A stretch of DNA of 34,597 nt from Candidatus Nomurabacteria bacterium (GCA_943356525.1 CALRFG010000001.1:139919-174515); one strand, 5' to 3'. Positions 9,315 through 19,507 are shown, counted from the first letter of the stretch. Notes: a model not told the origin generated them from the sequence alone. A program made the numbers and translations.

Positions 9315-10581
9315 AATAAAATCAATATTTTCAGATAAATTAATTAGAAATAGAATATTATTCGTTCTAGCAATTTTGGTTATTTTTAGGGCTTTATCAA
9401 CGATTCCAGTTCCTGGAGTAAATGTAGATGCTATAAAAGCTCTAGTTGACGGCAATAGTTTTTTCCAAGTTCTTAACCTGTTTTCAGGTGGAGGACTTTC
9501 TGCTTTGTCTATACTTATGTTGGGTGTTGGTCCATACATCACAGCATCTATCGTTATACAGCTTTTGACTATGGTTTTTCCTCGTATGAAAGAGTTGCAG
9601 CAAGAAGAAGGTGCGGAAGGTAGAAAAAAACTTTCTCAATATTCAAGACTTTTAAGTGTGCCTATAGCTTTCATGCAAACTTTTGGAATTGTAGCTTTGA
9701 TCACAAGACAGTCACCTGAAGTTTTTGGTGGATTGACAACTTTCGGTTTTGCTCAAATAGCTATCATTGTGGTTGCTTCGTCTATATTCCTTATGTGGAT
9801 TGGGGAGAGACTTACTGAGTTTGGTATAGGAAATGGTATATCTATTATCATTACTGTGGGTATAATAGCAGCACTACCTCAAACTGTTTCAAGGATATAC
9901 TCAACTTATGATTCAACCCAATTACCGCTATTTGTCGGTATGGGTTTACTCCTGATCTCTATCATAGCCCTTATTATATGTATTACGGAAGCTGAAAGAC
10001 CTATAGAGGTTAACTATGCCAGACAAGCTAGATCTCTTGCGACACAAGGTGCCTCAGGTTCTCATAAAACATATTTACCTATAAAACTTAATCAAGCTGG
10101 TGTTATGCCTATAATATTTGCTATAACTATTTTGATGTTTCCGTCATTTTTGGGTAATATAATGATATTATCTTCAAACGATATAATACAAAACATAGGA
10201 CGTTTTATAAGTATATGGTCACAAAATCCATGGGCCTATGGAATAGTTTATTTCCTACTAGTATTCCTGTTTACTTACTTCTATACAGCTGTAACTTTTG
10301 ACCCAAAGCAGATGTCAGAAAATCTACAAAAGCAAGGAGCATTCGTTTCAGGTATCAGGCCGGGAGATTCAACAATGGACTACTTGTCTCGTATAGTTAC
10401 AAGAACAACTTTTATTGGAGCAACTTTTTTGGCATGTATAGCAGTCTTGCCAAACGTTGTTCAAGGATTCACTGGTATAGCTTCTATCAGTATCGGTGGT
10501 ACTGGTATACTTATTGTTATCTCAACTCTTATAGATGTTATAAAGAAAATAAATGCTCAGTTAAGTATGAGAGAATATTAA
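9304..10581 (+). CDS. secY: Preprotein translocase subunit SecY
   Basis: ORF 425 aa; IPVPGVN, GVGPYITASIVIQLL, RQARSLATQGASGSHKTYLPIKLNQAGVMPIIFA; overlaps L15 by 11 nt. Confidence 0.98.
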   Translation: MLNKIKSIFSDKLIRNRILFVLAILVIFRALSTIPVPGVNVDAIKALVDGNSFFQVLNLFSGGGLSALSILMLGVGPYITASIVIQLLTMVFPRMKELQQEEGAEGRKKLSQYSRLLSVPIAFMQTFGIVALITRQSPEVFGGLTTFGFAQIAIIVVASSIFLMWIGERLTEFGIGNGISIIITVGIIAALPQTVSRIYSTYDSTQLPLFVGMGLLLISIIALIICITEAERPIEVNYARQARSLATQGASGSHKTYLPIKLNQAGVMPIIFAITILMFPSFLGNIMILSSNDIIQNIGRFISIWSQNPWAYGIVYFLLVFLFTYFYTAVTFDPKQMSENLQKQGAFVSGIRPGDSTMDYLSRIVTRTTFIGATFLACIAVLPNVVQGFTGIASISIGGTGILIVISTLIDVIKKINAQLSMREY

Positions 10582-10605
10582 TCAGCAATACTGTATAATA
10601 TTTGT

Positions 10606-11190
10606 ATGAATCAAACATCCGTTATATTTATAGGAAGATCAGGTTGTGGTAAAGGTACTCAATCTGGTCTTTTAATTGATTATTTTAAAACTGAAAATAA
10701 AGAAACGTTATATCTAAGTACTGGAAATGAGTTCAGGAAATTGATTGCGGAAGATAATAATTTTACATCAAAAAAAGTTGATACAATATATAAAGAAGGA
10801 GGGCGAAATCCAGATTTTCTATGTATTACTATTACTGGAAATTATTTTAAAAATAATTTCGATCCAGCAAAAAATTTAATAATGGATGGAGGAATTAGAT
10901 CATTAAATGAAGCAGAAACAGTATCAGACATCCTTAATTTTTATGAGATAAATAATACTCATGTTTTTTACCTAGGTGTAAGTCATGAATGGTCAGTTGA
11001 TAAAATGAAAAACCGTCATCGAACAGATGACAGTACAGATATATTTGAAGTAAAGAAAAAATGGTTTGAAGAAGAGGTTATTCCAGCTATAAACTATCTT
11101 GAAACAAATACTCAATTCAAATTCCATAAAATAAATGGAGAACAAACTATAGAAAAAATTCATTCGGATATAATTTCATGTCTAAAATAA
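10606..11190 (+). CDS. adk: Adenylate kinase-like nucleoside monophosphate kinase (divergent P-loop GRSGCGKGTQ)
   Basis: ORF 194 aa; GRSGCGKGTQSGLL, YLSTGNEFRKLI, IMDGGIRSL; position secY-adk-map. Confidence 0.8.
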   Translation: MNQTSVIFIGRSGCGKGTQSGLLIDYFKTENKETLYLSTGNEFRKLIAEDNNFTSKKVDTIYKEGGRNPDFLCITITGNYFKNNFDPAKNLIMDGGIRSLNEAETVSDILNFYEINNTHVFYLGVSHEWSVDKMKNRHRTDDSTDIFEVKKKWFEEEVIPAINYLETNTQFKFHKINGEQTIEKIHSDIISCLK

Positions 11191-11969
11191 ATATATATTC
11201 AGAAAAAGAAATAGAAATACTACGTGAGGGTGGTAAGATATTACATACTATTCTAAAAACACTTGAAAAAGAGACTTTAGAAAATGTTTCAACAAAAGAC
11301 CTTGATATTAGGGCTAAAGAATTGTGTATCGAAAATAATGCTATACCAGCTTTTTTAAACTATACTCCAGGAGGTGCAAAGCGTCCTTTTCCAGGGGCGA
11401 TATGTATATCTGTAAATCATGAAGTTGTTCATGGTATACCAAACGAAAAACCAAAGATCTTAAAAAAAGGTGATGTTGTAACACTTGATATGGGTTTAAA
11501 ATACATGGGCATGTTTACTGATTCTGCTGTTACTTTGGTTGTAGGTGGTGGTGAATACAACAAAGTTGGTCAGGAAATGATAGATGTAGCAGCTCGTGCG
11601 CTCAACAATGCAATAGATATATTAAAGCCAGGTTTAAGAACTGGAGATATAGGTCAGGCTATAGAAGATACAGTTAAGAAAAATAAAGGTAAGATATACA
11701 AAATACCAACAATACTCGGAGGTCATGGTATAGGTTATGGAATACATGAAGATCCATTCGTACCAAACTTTGGAAAGGCTGGCGAAGGTGTCGTTTTAAA
11801 AGAGGGAAATGTTATAGCTATAGAGCCAATATTGACTGAAAATAGTACCGCTATGAATACTTTGTCTGATGGATACACTTTTGTAACGCAGGATAAAGGT
11901 TTGGCGGTTCATGTTGAGCACACTGTGGTTATTACAAAAGATGGGTGTGAGGTTATAACTATGGGATAA
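11178..11969 (+). CDS. map: Methionine aminopeptidase type I
   Basis: ORF 263 aa; AICISVNHEVVHGIP, DMGLKYMGMFTDSAVT, GGHGIGYGIHEDPFVPNF, IEPI. Confidence 0.97.
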   Translation: MSKINIYSEKEIEILREGGKILHTILKTLEKETLENVSTKDLDIRAKELCIENNAIPAFLNYTPGGAKRPFPGAICISVNHEVVHGIPNEKPKILKKGDVVTLDMGLKYMGMFTDSAVTLVVGGGEYNKVGQEMIDVAARALNNAIDILKPGLRTGDIGQAIEDTVKKNKGKIYKIPTILGGHGIGYGIHEDPFVPNFGKAGEGVVLKEGNVIAIEPILTENSTAMNTLSDGYTFVTQDKGLAVHVEHTVVITKDGCEVITMG

Positions 11970-12014
11970 ATTTTTATATAAAACTGACCCCCACTGCTGC
12001 TAGCAAGGGAGTCT

Positions 12015-12185
12015 TTAGTTTTTATTTTTGGTAACAGTAGTTTCTTTGAATAGTTCTGGAGTATTTTTATTAATGTATATATCATTTAAGAATACAAAAC
12101 TTAGCCAAAATAAGTACCAGGTAATCATTAAAATAATACTAATTATTGCACCCTTTGTATCTTTAACACAATGTTCATCTTTCAT
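12015..12185 (-). CDS. Predicted small single-pass membrane protein (56 aa), below the ORF-track length cutoff
   Basis: Reverse-strand ATG(12185)-TAA(12015): MKDEHCVKDTKGAIISIILMITWYLFWLSFVFLNDIYINKNTPELFKETTVTKNKN; one hydrophobic segment. Confidence 0.45.
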   Translation of the reverse strand: MKDEHCVKDTKGAIISIILMITWYLFWLSFVFLNDIYINKNTPELFKETTVTKNKN

Positions 12186-12257
12186 ACAAACTTAATGTTA
12201 CTCCTATCTATGATAAGGTGTCAAATTACTCATTTTATCTGATATAATAAAAACATA

Positions 12258-15131
12258 ATGTTACAAAATAATTTTGAGCAATCAAAAAATAAAAACCATG
12301 AAATAGGTGTTTTAAACTTTGCTGAACCTGATAAAAAAACTTTTGCCTCTATAGAAGATGAATTAAAATATCTTCGTGGTGAAGTAAAAAAGAATCAAGA
12401 TAAAAATGATGAACAGTTTGAACAAGATCAAATAATATCTCAAGAAATAAAAATATATCATGAGACTACAGGGAGAGATTTATTGCATGAATCATATATT
12501 CAACCTGAAAAAAAAGGTCAAGAGATAGTTTTAAACCTTGCCCCTGAATCCCATGATGAAAATATGGAAGAGTATTGGGCTTTGATGAATAAAAATGGTA
12601 TTTATAACACTTTGAATATTATAAAAAATAATAATAATCCGCACCTTGAAGATGATTTCCATAGGTTTTTAGTTGAATATATAAAGTCAGGTGTACAGAT
12701 AAAAAACCTAAAAGAAAATGATACGGTAGATAAAAGTATAAAACAGACACTATACCAAGTATCTTTACCTGATTTTCAACAAAAAGATAGTACACAAAAA
12801 CCAATAAAAGAGCTAATCTCTGTCATGGAACAGTTCTATGCAGGTATGACATCTATCGCAGAAGCGGGTAAGAAATTTGCTGATAGTAAAAATAATATGA
12901 CTATCGAGCTTTCTATAGCTCAAAGTTCTGAAGAATTTATTTTTTATGTATCTATTCCAAATAACAAAACAGATCTTTTTGAAAAACATATACTTTCTGT
13001 TTTTCCAGAAGCAAAGATAGAGGTGGAACACAATGATTATAATATCTTTGATGAAGATGGTGTGTCTCTTGGTTCCGTTGCCTCATTTACAAAGCAAGGT
13101 ATATATCCAATAAAGACATATGAACAGTTTGATGCTGACCCTATAAACGTTATTCTCAATTCTTTATCTAAAATACAAAGAGACGGAGAAGGTGCATCTA
13201 TACAAATAGTATTCAATAATGTCGGAGATTATTATCAAAAACTTTATAGAGATGCACTGGATAATATTCTAAAAGGTGAAAGTCTAAAAAAGAGTACAGA
13301 TATAAGACATACTATATGGGGTCAGTTTGCCAAAGTAGCAGGAGAAATAGGAAAAGAAGTTACTGATAGTGCATTTTCTGTTGATCAAAAAAAAGATGAA
13401 AAGGATGAAAAATATATAGATCAGATTGCAGTTGAGCAAATAAAAAATAAAATAGCTACACCTATAATAGAAACAAATATACGTTTGATTGCTTCAGCAA
13501 AAACTCGTATACGTACTGAAAATATATTATCTGATCTTGAGTCATCGTTCAATCAGTTTACAAATTCTCTTGGAAATAGTTTTAAATGGAACAGGATCAA
13601 AGATAATAATCTGAAAGAATTATTTTATCAGTATTCCTTTAGAATTTTTGATAGAGATCAGGTTTTACCTGTATCAATAAGAGAGATAGCTACTGTTATG
13701 CATTTTCCTATGACAACTCAGTCAAATTTTTCACCACAGCTGAAACAGTCAACAGCGGCAACTGCTTCAGCACCACTCGATATACCTAGGTCTGGTGAAG
13801 GTGTTTTGATTGGTAAAAATATACATAGAAATATAGAGCAGGATATATATATGACACCAGAGGATAGGCTTAGGCATATGTATGTAATCGGTCAGACCGG
13901 TGTAGGTAAGTCTAGTATTTTAAAAAATCTTATCATACAAGATATTAAAAATGGTGATGGTGTATGTTTTATAGACCCTCATGGAAATGATGTTCAGGAT
14001 ATATTGTCGCATATACCAAAAGAAAGATATGATGATGTAATTTATTTTGATCCTGGCTACACTGATAGACCTATGTCTTTGAACATGCTCGAATATGATC
14101 ATTCAAATCCAGAGCAAAAAACTTTCGTTGTAAACGAGCTGTTTAGTATTTTCCAGAAACTATATGGTGCAAACCCTGAATCTATGGGACCTATGTTTGA
14201 GCAATATTTTAGAAATGCAACTATGCTCGTTATGGATGATCCGGACTCAGGCTGTACCATGCTCGATATATCTCGAGTTATGGCTGTAAAAAGTTTCCGT
14301 GATATGAAAATAGCACAGTGCAAAAACCCAATAGTAAAACAATTTTGGACTGAGATTGCTGAGAAAACTTCAGGCGAGTCAGGTCTTGTAAATATGATAC
14401 CTTACATAACATCAAAGTTTGACGTATTTTCAGCTAATGAAATCATGCGACCTATCATCGCTCAAGAACAATCCTCGTTTAATTTTCGTGAGATAATGGA
14501 TACCAAAAAAATTCTTCTTGTAAATCTTGCAAAAGGCCGACTAGGGGATATAAACTCAAACCTTATAGGTCTTATTGTTGTTGGGAAAATATTGATGGCT
14601 GCATTATCGAGAGTTGATTCTTTTGGAAAAGATATGAATCCATTTTACTTGTATATAGATGAGTTTCAAAATATAACAACGCCTTCTATATCAACTATAT
14701 TATCAGAAGCTAGAAAGTATAAACTATCATTGACCATTGCCCATCAGTTTATAGATCAGCTTGATGATAAGATAAAATCTTCAGTTTTTGGAAATGTTGG
14801 AAATATGGTTGTTTATAGAACTGGTGCTGCTGATGCTGAGATTTTACAAAAGCAGTTTGAGCCAGTTTTTAAAGCATCAGATATTATGAATATAGATAAC
14901 TTCAACGCTTATATTAAAATGCTTTCTCATGGTAAACCTACAAAACCTTTTAATGTTCGTATTATGCCACAAGCAAAAGGGAATACAGATATAGTGGATT
15001 CATTGAAGGAGTTGTCTTATCTAAAATACGGAAAAGATAAAGACTTGATACGTGAGCAAATAAACACAAAATTTGCGAGTGATAAAGCAAAACCAAAGCC
15101 TACTCCGGATTTGAGTGCTTTTGGTTTGTAG
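12258..15131 (+). CDS. TraG/VirD4-like (type IV coupling protein family) P-loop ATPase
   Basis: ORF 957 aa; Walker A VIGQTGVGKSSILKNLI, FIDPHGND, Walker B FYLYIDEFQNITTPSISTILSEARKYKLSLTIAHQF. Confidence 0.85.
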   Translation: MLQNNFEQSKNKNHEIGVLNFAEPDKKTFASIEDELKYLRGEVKKNQDKNDEQFEQDQIISQEIKIYHETTGRDLLHESYIQPEKKGQEIVLNLAPESHDENMEEYWALMNKNGIYNTLNIIKNNNNPHLEDDFHRFLVEYIKSGVQIKNLKENDTVDKSIKQTLYQVSLPDFQQKDSTQKPIKELISVMEQFYAGMTSIAEAGKKFADSKNNMTIELSIAQSSEEFIFYVSIPNNKTDLFEKHILSVFPEAKIEVEHNDYNIFDEDGVSLGSVASFTKQGIYPIKTYEQFDADPINVILNSLSKIQRDGEGASIQIVFNNVGDYYQKLYRDALDNILKGESLKKSTDIRHTIWGQFAKVAGEIGKEVTDSAFSVDQKKDEKDEKYIDQIAVEQIKNKIATPIIETNIRLIASAKTRIRTENILSDLESSFNQFTNSLGNSFKWNRIKDNNLKELFYQYSFRIFDRDQVLPVSIREIATVMHFPMTTQSNFSPQLKQSTAATASAPLDIPRSGEGVLIGKNIHRNIEQDIYMTPEDRLRHMYVIGQTGVGKSSILKNLIIQDIKNGDGVCFIDPHGNDVQDILSHIPKERYDDVIYFDPGYTDRPMSLNMLEYDHSNPEQKTFVVNELFSIFQKLYGANPESMGPMFEQYFRNATMLVMDDPDSGCTMLDISRVMAVKSFRDMKIAQCKNPIVKQFWTEIAEKTSGESGLVNMIPYITSKFDVFSANEIMRPIIAQEQSSFNFREIMDTKKILLVNLAKGRLGDINSNLIGLIVVGKILMAALSRVDSFGKDMNPFYLYIDEFQNITTPSISTILSEARKYKLSLTIAHQFIDQLDDKIKSSVFGNVGNMVVYRTGAADAEILQKQFEPVFKASDIMNIDNFNAYIKMLSHGKPTKPFNVRIMPQAKGNTDIVDSLKELSYLKYGKDKDLIREQINTKFASDKAKPKPTPDLSAFGL

Positions 15132-15167
15132 TTGCTATAGTTATTTTATAAAGCTATAATTAAAAAT

Positions 15168-16730
15168 ATGAAAAAAAATTTAATTGTTAGTTTTTTATTA
15201 CTGACTATAATATCAACTTCAGTTTTTGCTCAAGTTAACTCACCTAGTAAAGAAGTCGCTCCCTTGTTGGAGGTGCCTACAACTTTTCCAAATATAGATA
15301 GGACTTTGTATGATGAAGACGGTATATCTTTAATACAACCAAATTTTCCCAAAGATTTTCCTCTACCAGATAAAACTTCTACAAGTTCATTTGAAATGGA
15401 TAATATTGCAAACGATTTGCCGTCTTTAGCACTTGACCCAAAAGATGTAAAACAGGGTGAATTAGCAGCTTGTTTTGATTATTATAATTTTGGGTCGGTG
15501 AACATAAGTTTGGCAACTGACCGTACAACATATGAATCAGGTGGATTACCTGCAATCATAACAGGTGAGGTAAAAAATAATAATAAATATCCACTTGTGG
15601 GTTTAGATATAAAAGCTAGATTGGTTAAAAATATACCCTCACCAGACTATATTCGTGCAGAGATTATGACACTTGATGAATTTGATATTGCAAAAAATAT
15701 CACCATAAAAGCTAATGGTATCTACACTATACCGTCATATGGTTTGAATCTGCCACTAAACACACCTGCTGGCGATTATCAAATACTTTTTTATGCAGTT
15801 GAACAAAATAGGTTCAATATGTCAGGATTATCATTTACAAATGATATCATAGCGTCAAAAGTTGATTTTACCATAACAGGAAAAAATCCTGAACACATTT
15901 ATCTTGATCAGACAAAAATAACAGTAGGTGGTAAACCTCATAATATAATGGCATTTGTAACTCAACATATACCAGATATAGAGATTCCTGTAATTATTCC
16001 TTTAAAAAATCCAAGTAATATTGATAAAAAAATGACGGTTACCTACGATTTGTATTCTTGGGATGCTTTACAGCAAGAAAATAAGATAAGTACAAAATCT
16101 GAAACTATTATGGTTCCAGCAAAATCATCTAAAAATCTAAAATACATTTTAGATAAAGGTGTGCTACCTGTGTATTATCTTACAATAACAGCTCAACCAG
16201 AAAGTCAAATAAAAGACAAATCTGTATTTAAGGAAAAAACTATGTCGAATATAAGATTTGTTATTATTGATTCATCAAAACCAAGAATAAACTTTACAGG
16301 TATAAACTCATTTCCTTTGAAGAAAGGGTCTGAAGCTACTCTTTTTACATGTTTTCATAATACAAATAATGGTATTGATTTAAATAATGTAAAAATAGAA
16401 ACAGTTCTATATGATCAAGACAATAAAGAAATTTCCAGATTGGAATATAATGGTAAGACAACATCAGAGATCAGTGGGTTGATTAAAAAGTTTACAACAA
16501 AAAAAGATATTTTTAACTTTACTATCATAACAAAAATGTTTAATAGTAAAGGTGAGCAACTTGATTCTATTGAAAAAAAATATAGTTGTAATGATATTGA
16601 CCCTAGTACTTGTCCAAAAAAATTAGATTTGATTTTAATCTCAAGTATTGCCGGGATAGCTGTTATATTGATATTGTTAATAGTTTTTATCTATAAAAAA
16701 ATTAGAAATAATATATTAAAAAATAAATAA
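15168..16730 (+). CDS. Secreted/surface protein, signal peptide and C-terminal TM anchor, unknown function
   Basis: ORF 520 aa; MKKNLIVSFLLLTIISTSVFAQ signal-like N-terminus; C-term LILISSIAGIAVILILLIVFIYKKIRNN. Confidence 0.75.
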   Translation: MKKNLIVSFLLLTIISTSVFAQVNSPSKEVAPLLEVPTTFPNIDRTLYDEDGISLIQPNFPKDFPLPDKTSTSSFEMDNIANDLPSLALDPKDVKQGELAACFDYYNFGSVNISLATDRTTYESGGLPAIITGEVKNNNKYPLVGLDIKARLVKNIPSPDYIRAEIMTLDEFDIAKNITIKANGIYTIPSYGLNLPLNTPAGDYQILFYAVEQNRFNMSGLSFTNDIIASKVDFTITGKNPEHIYLDQTKITVGGKPHNIMAFVTQHIPDIEIPVIIPLKNPSNIDKKMTVTYDLYSWDALQQENKISTKSETIMVPAKSSKNLKYILDKGVLPVYYLTITAQPESQIKDKSVFKEKTMSNIRFVIIDSSKPRINFTGINSFPLKKGSEATLFTCFHNTNNGIDLNNVKIETVLYDQDNKEISRLEYNGKTTSEISGLIKKFTTKKDIFNFTIITKMFNSKGEQLDSIEKKYSCNDIDPSTCPKKLDLILISSIAGIAVILILLIVFIYKKIRNNILKNK

Positions 16731-16739
16731 ATAAAATAT

Positions 16740-18605
16740 ATGAAAAAATACTTTTGCCTAGTCTTGATATTGTTAAATCTTTATTTGCCTATACTTATGG
16801 TTTCAAAAATAGAAGCTGCTTCGGTTAGTACGTCTTTATATACAAATATTCATTCCAGACCGTATCAACCGGAAACGGGATTAATTGCATTAAGGGCTTT
16901 AGATGGGAGTAGTATAACAACAACTGTAAATAAAATTATAAACTTTGTGCTACCTAATGGTGGAACTGCTTCCACATATTCAAATCTAAACATAGGTGAG
17001 TCAATTAAATTAAGTCAAAATGATACTTCTGCATCATGGTTTCAGGCAGGTGGATGGAGTGATTCACCTAACTCTGATGGCATATGGTATAGAACAACAT
17101 TTGGAAACGGTGGTGTGGCATATTTTAGTGAATCAAGACCAGTCGATTTTTCCAAAGTTAGTATAACAAGTGACAATCCGTCTGTTTTAGAATGTAGTCC
17201 TACTTGGGGTTGTACGGCAAAGAACCCTGGTTATGCTACTATGATTGTTAGTTTTCCTCAAGCTAATCGTAATAGTACTAATAGATTCTTAAGTGGGAAT
17301 TTTGGCTTTGGTGTGATTAATATTGGTGCGACGACTGCTGGTACAGGAGGAAATCTTACTGACATAATATCTGCTACATATTCATTTGATCCTATATATT
17401 ATGGAGTGACTGTAGCACCTAGACCAAATCAAAATGCTGTAGTAAGTTGTCTTACACCTACAAATATGTCTACAAGTGGAGGAACTTTCAATTGGAAATA
17501 CACTGATGCTGAGGGTGATGCTCAGTCAAACTATCACTTTCAATTAGCAACAGATCCTGGTTTTGCTAATATAATATATAAAACTGTTCAAGGTTGGGGA
17601 AATGGTGGCATGACAACAACAGGTGGAAGCGTTGTTATACCAAATGGTACACTCTTTCCGGGTGTAACTTATTACACAAGAATTCAATCTTATAATGGTG
17701 TAAATGGATGGGGTAATGGTTTTCAAAATTGTGCTGGAAATTTTACTACATTGACTATACCACAACCAACAGGATTTAGTGCCACTTGCGCAGATAATGG
17801 TGATAAATCGACTGTAAAATGGGTTAATCCAGTTGGATATGATAGTATATATTTTCGAGCTACAGATGTAACTGTACATCCAGATGTTACATTATCCGAT
17901 GCTTTAAAGGGAATTTGGGACAAGATTGGACTGTATCAAGAACTTTTTAAAGAAGAAGTTCAAGGTAATTCGTATACTTTTGATACAATACCTGGACATG
18001 AATATCTTTTGTGGATACACACAAAAGACAAAAATATAACTCCTCCTAATTGGAGTCCAATTCTGGTACTTCCAACACTTCTTACATGTTCCATACAAGC
18101 TGGTGTATGTGCAACTGACTTTCAAGGAAAACAGATTAAAGATACATGTGCTACAAAAGGACCTGCTACAAATATGCAAAAAACTGATACACAATACACT
18201 TGGAAATGTCCTTCAAATGACCCTATAGCTCCTGCAACCTCTTGTGCTAGAGACATAACAGATGTACCACCCCCACCTACTACACCTACTACACCACCAA
18301 CTACTACACCTACACCAGTTATATCTATCAAGAAAACTCCTTTAGTTGTTTTAGATAAAAATGGTTCATGTACCTTAGATTGGACAATAACAAGTCTACC
18401 GAATGGTGCAAGTTGTTCACTTAGTGGTTGGGGTGTTAACGGTACGGGTATTACTAGTAAAAGTATACCACTAAAAGATAAAGCTACAATATATAATCTG
18501 CAATCAAGTCAAAGGTATACAATAACTTGTTCAGGTTCACCACTTACAGCACCAATATCAGCTTCAGTTTTATGTCGAGTAAATACTGATATTAATGAAA
18601 TTTAG
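16740..18605 (+). CDS. Large secreted protein, Cys-containing, Pro/Thr linker, possible beta-sandwich/FN3-like domains
   Basis: ORF 621 aa; N-terminal signal sequence, PPPPTTPTTPPTTTPTP linker, paired cysteines in C-terminal part. Confidence 0.7.
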   Translation: MKKYFCLVLILLNLYLPILMVSKIEAASVSTSLYTNIHSRPYQPETGLIALRALDGSSITTTVNKIINFVLPNGGTASTYSNLNIGESIKLSQNDTSASWFQAGGWSDSPNSDGIWYRTTFGNGGVAYFSESRPVDFSKVSITSDNPSVLECSPTWGCTAKNPGYATMIVSFPQANRNSTNRFLSGNFGFGVINIGATTAGTGGNLTDIISATYSFDPIYYGVTVAPRPNQNAVVSCLTPTNMSTSGGTFNWKYTDAEGDAQSNYHFQLATDPGFANIIYKTVQGWGNGGMTTTGGSVVIPNGTLFPGVTYYTRIQSYNGVNGWGNGFQNCAGNFTTLTIPQPTGFSATCADNGDKSTVKWVNPVGYDSIYFRATDVTVHPDVTLSDALKGIWDKIGLYQELFKEEVQGNSYTFDTIPGHEYLLWIHTKDKNITPPNWSPILVLPTLLTCSIQAGVCATDFQGKQIKDTCATKGPATNMQKTDTQYTWKCPSNDPIAPATSCARDITDVPPPPTTPTTPPTTTPTPVISIKKTPLVVLDKNGSCTLDWTITSLPNGASCSLSGWGVNGTGITSKSIPLKDKATIYNLQSSQRYTITCSGSPLTAPISASVLCRVNTDINEI

Positions 18606-18624
18606 TTAAGAGATTAATTTAAAT

Positions 18625-18657
18625 AAAAACCGTAATATTGATAATTACGGTTTTTTT
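18625..18657. terminator. Bidirectional intrinsic terminator between convergent genes
   Basis: AAAACCGTAAT-ATTGATA-ATTACGGTTTT stem followed by T-run; between the 621-aa gene and engB. Confidence 0.8.
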
Positions 18658-19234
18658 ATTTTATATTTTCAAACAGCTCATCAATACCAATTTTTTCTCG
18701 AGCTGAATATTTGATAACCTTATTACCTTCAAATGTTTTTTCTATAACATCTAGAGCCTTAAAAACTTCATTTTGTTTTAACTTGTCAAATTTGTTTGCG
18801 ATTATAACTATGTCTTTTTTATGTTCTTTTAGAAAATTATAAAAATTGATATCATCGACAGTTGGACCAACTTTTGCATCTATTATTAAAACAACTTTTC
18901 TTGGGTTTGTGTTTTCACTAATAAAATACCATTCTATGATACGGGCTATCTTATCTCTTTGTGTATGAGATCCTCGAGCAAATCCATAACCAGGTAAGTC
19001 GACCAAGTAGAACTCTTCATTTATAAGATAAAAATTGGCCTCAGCAGTAAATCCTGGAGTGGAGGACGATCGAGCAAGTTTATTTCTCCCAACCAATGTG
19101 TTTATAACAGAAGATTTACCTACGTTTGATCTACCTATAAAAGCCACTTGAGGCAATACCTCTAGAGGTAGTCCTGTATCATGTACTGCTCCTTTTAGAA
19201 ATATCGCTGATTTTATAATTTGAGGGTTTGTCAT
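18656..19234 (-). CDS. engB: Ribosome biogenesis GTP-binding protein EngB/YihA (start re-set to MTNPQII...)
   Basis: AFIGRSNVGKSSVINTLVGRNKLARSSSTPGFT, VDLPGYGFA, ANKFDKL; the longer track ORF runs into tRNA-Leu so ATG at 19234 is preferred. Confidence 0.93.
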   Translation of the reverse strand: MTNPQIIKSAIFLKGAVHDTGLPLEVLPQVAFIGRSNVGKSSVINTLVGRNKLARSSSTPGFTAEANFYLINEEFYLVDLPGYGFARGSHTQRDKIARIIEWYFISENTNPRKVVLIIDAKVGPTVDDINFYNFLKEHKKDIVIIANKFDKLKQNEVFKALDVIEKTFEGNKVIKYSAREKIGIDELFENIK

Positions 19235-19238
19235 GTTG

Positions 19239-19321
19239 TGCCTCAGGCGGGACTCGAACCCGCACGACATTGCTGTCAAAAGATTTTAAGTCTTTCGTGT
19301 CTACCATTCCACCACCAAGGC
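19239..19321 (-). tRNA. tRNA-Leu (anticodon TAA)
   Basis: Reverse strand GCCTTGGTGGTGGAATGGTAGACACG...CTTAAAA...GGTTCGAGTCCCGCCTGAGGCA; acceptor pairs, class II variable arm; CCA not encoded. Confidence 0.93.
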
Positions 19322-19348
19322 ATACATCGCTTTATTTCCAACAGCGTG

Positions 19349-19422
19349 AGGCGTAGGCCGGATTTGAACCGGCGAATATCAGTTTTGCAAACTGCCGCGT
19401 TAAACCACTTCGCCACTACGCC
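19349..19422 (-). tRNA. tRNA-Cys (anticodon GCA)
   Basis: Reverse strand GGCGTAGTGGCGAAGTGG...CAGTTTGCAAAACTG...GGTTCAAATCCGGCCTACGCCT; discriminator U73 typical of Cys. Confidence 0.92.
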
Positions 19423-19507
19423 TTGTCTATATTTATAACATATTTACTTATGTATTTCCACTGAGACTTTCTTTCGTTTTTATTTAGTAAAATGATATAA
19501 TACTCAC

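Noticed and set aside
19220-19438. Forward ORF of 72 aa across the tRNA genes
   Set aside because: It is the antisense translation of tRNA-Leu/tRNA-Cys (AGLEPA, RPDLNRR type peptides), not a real gene.
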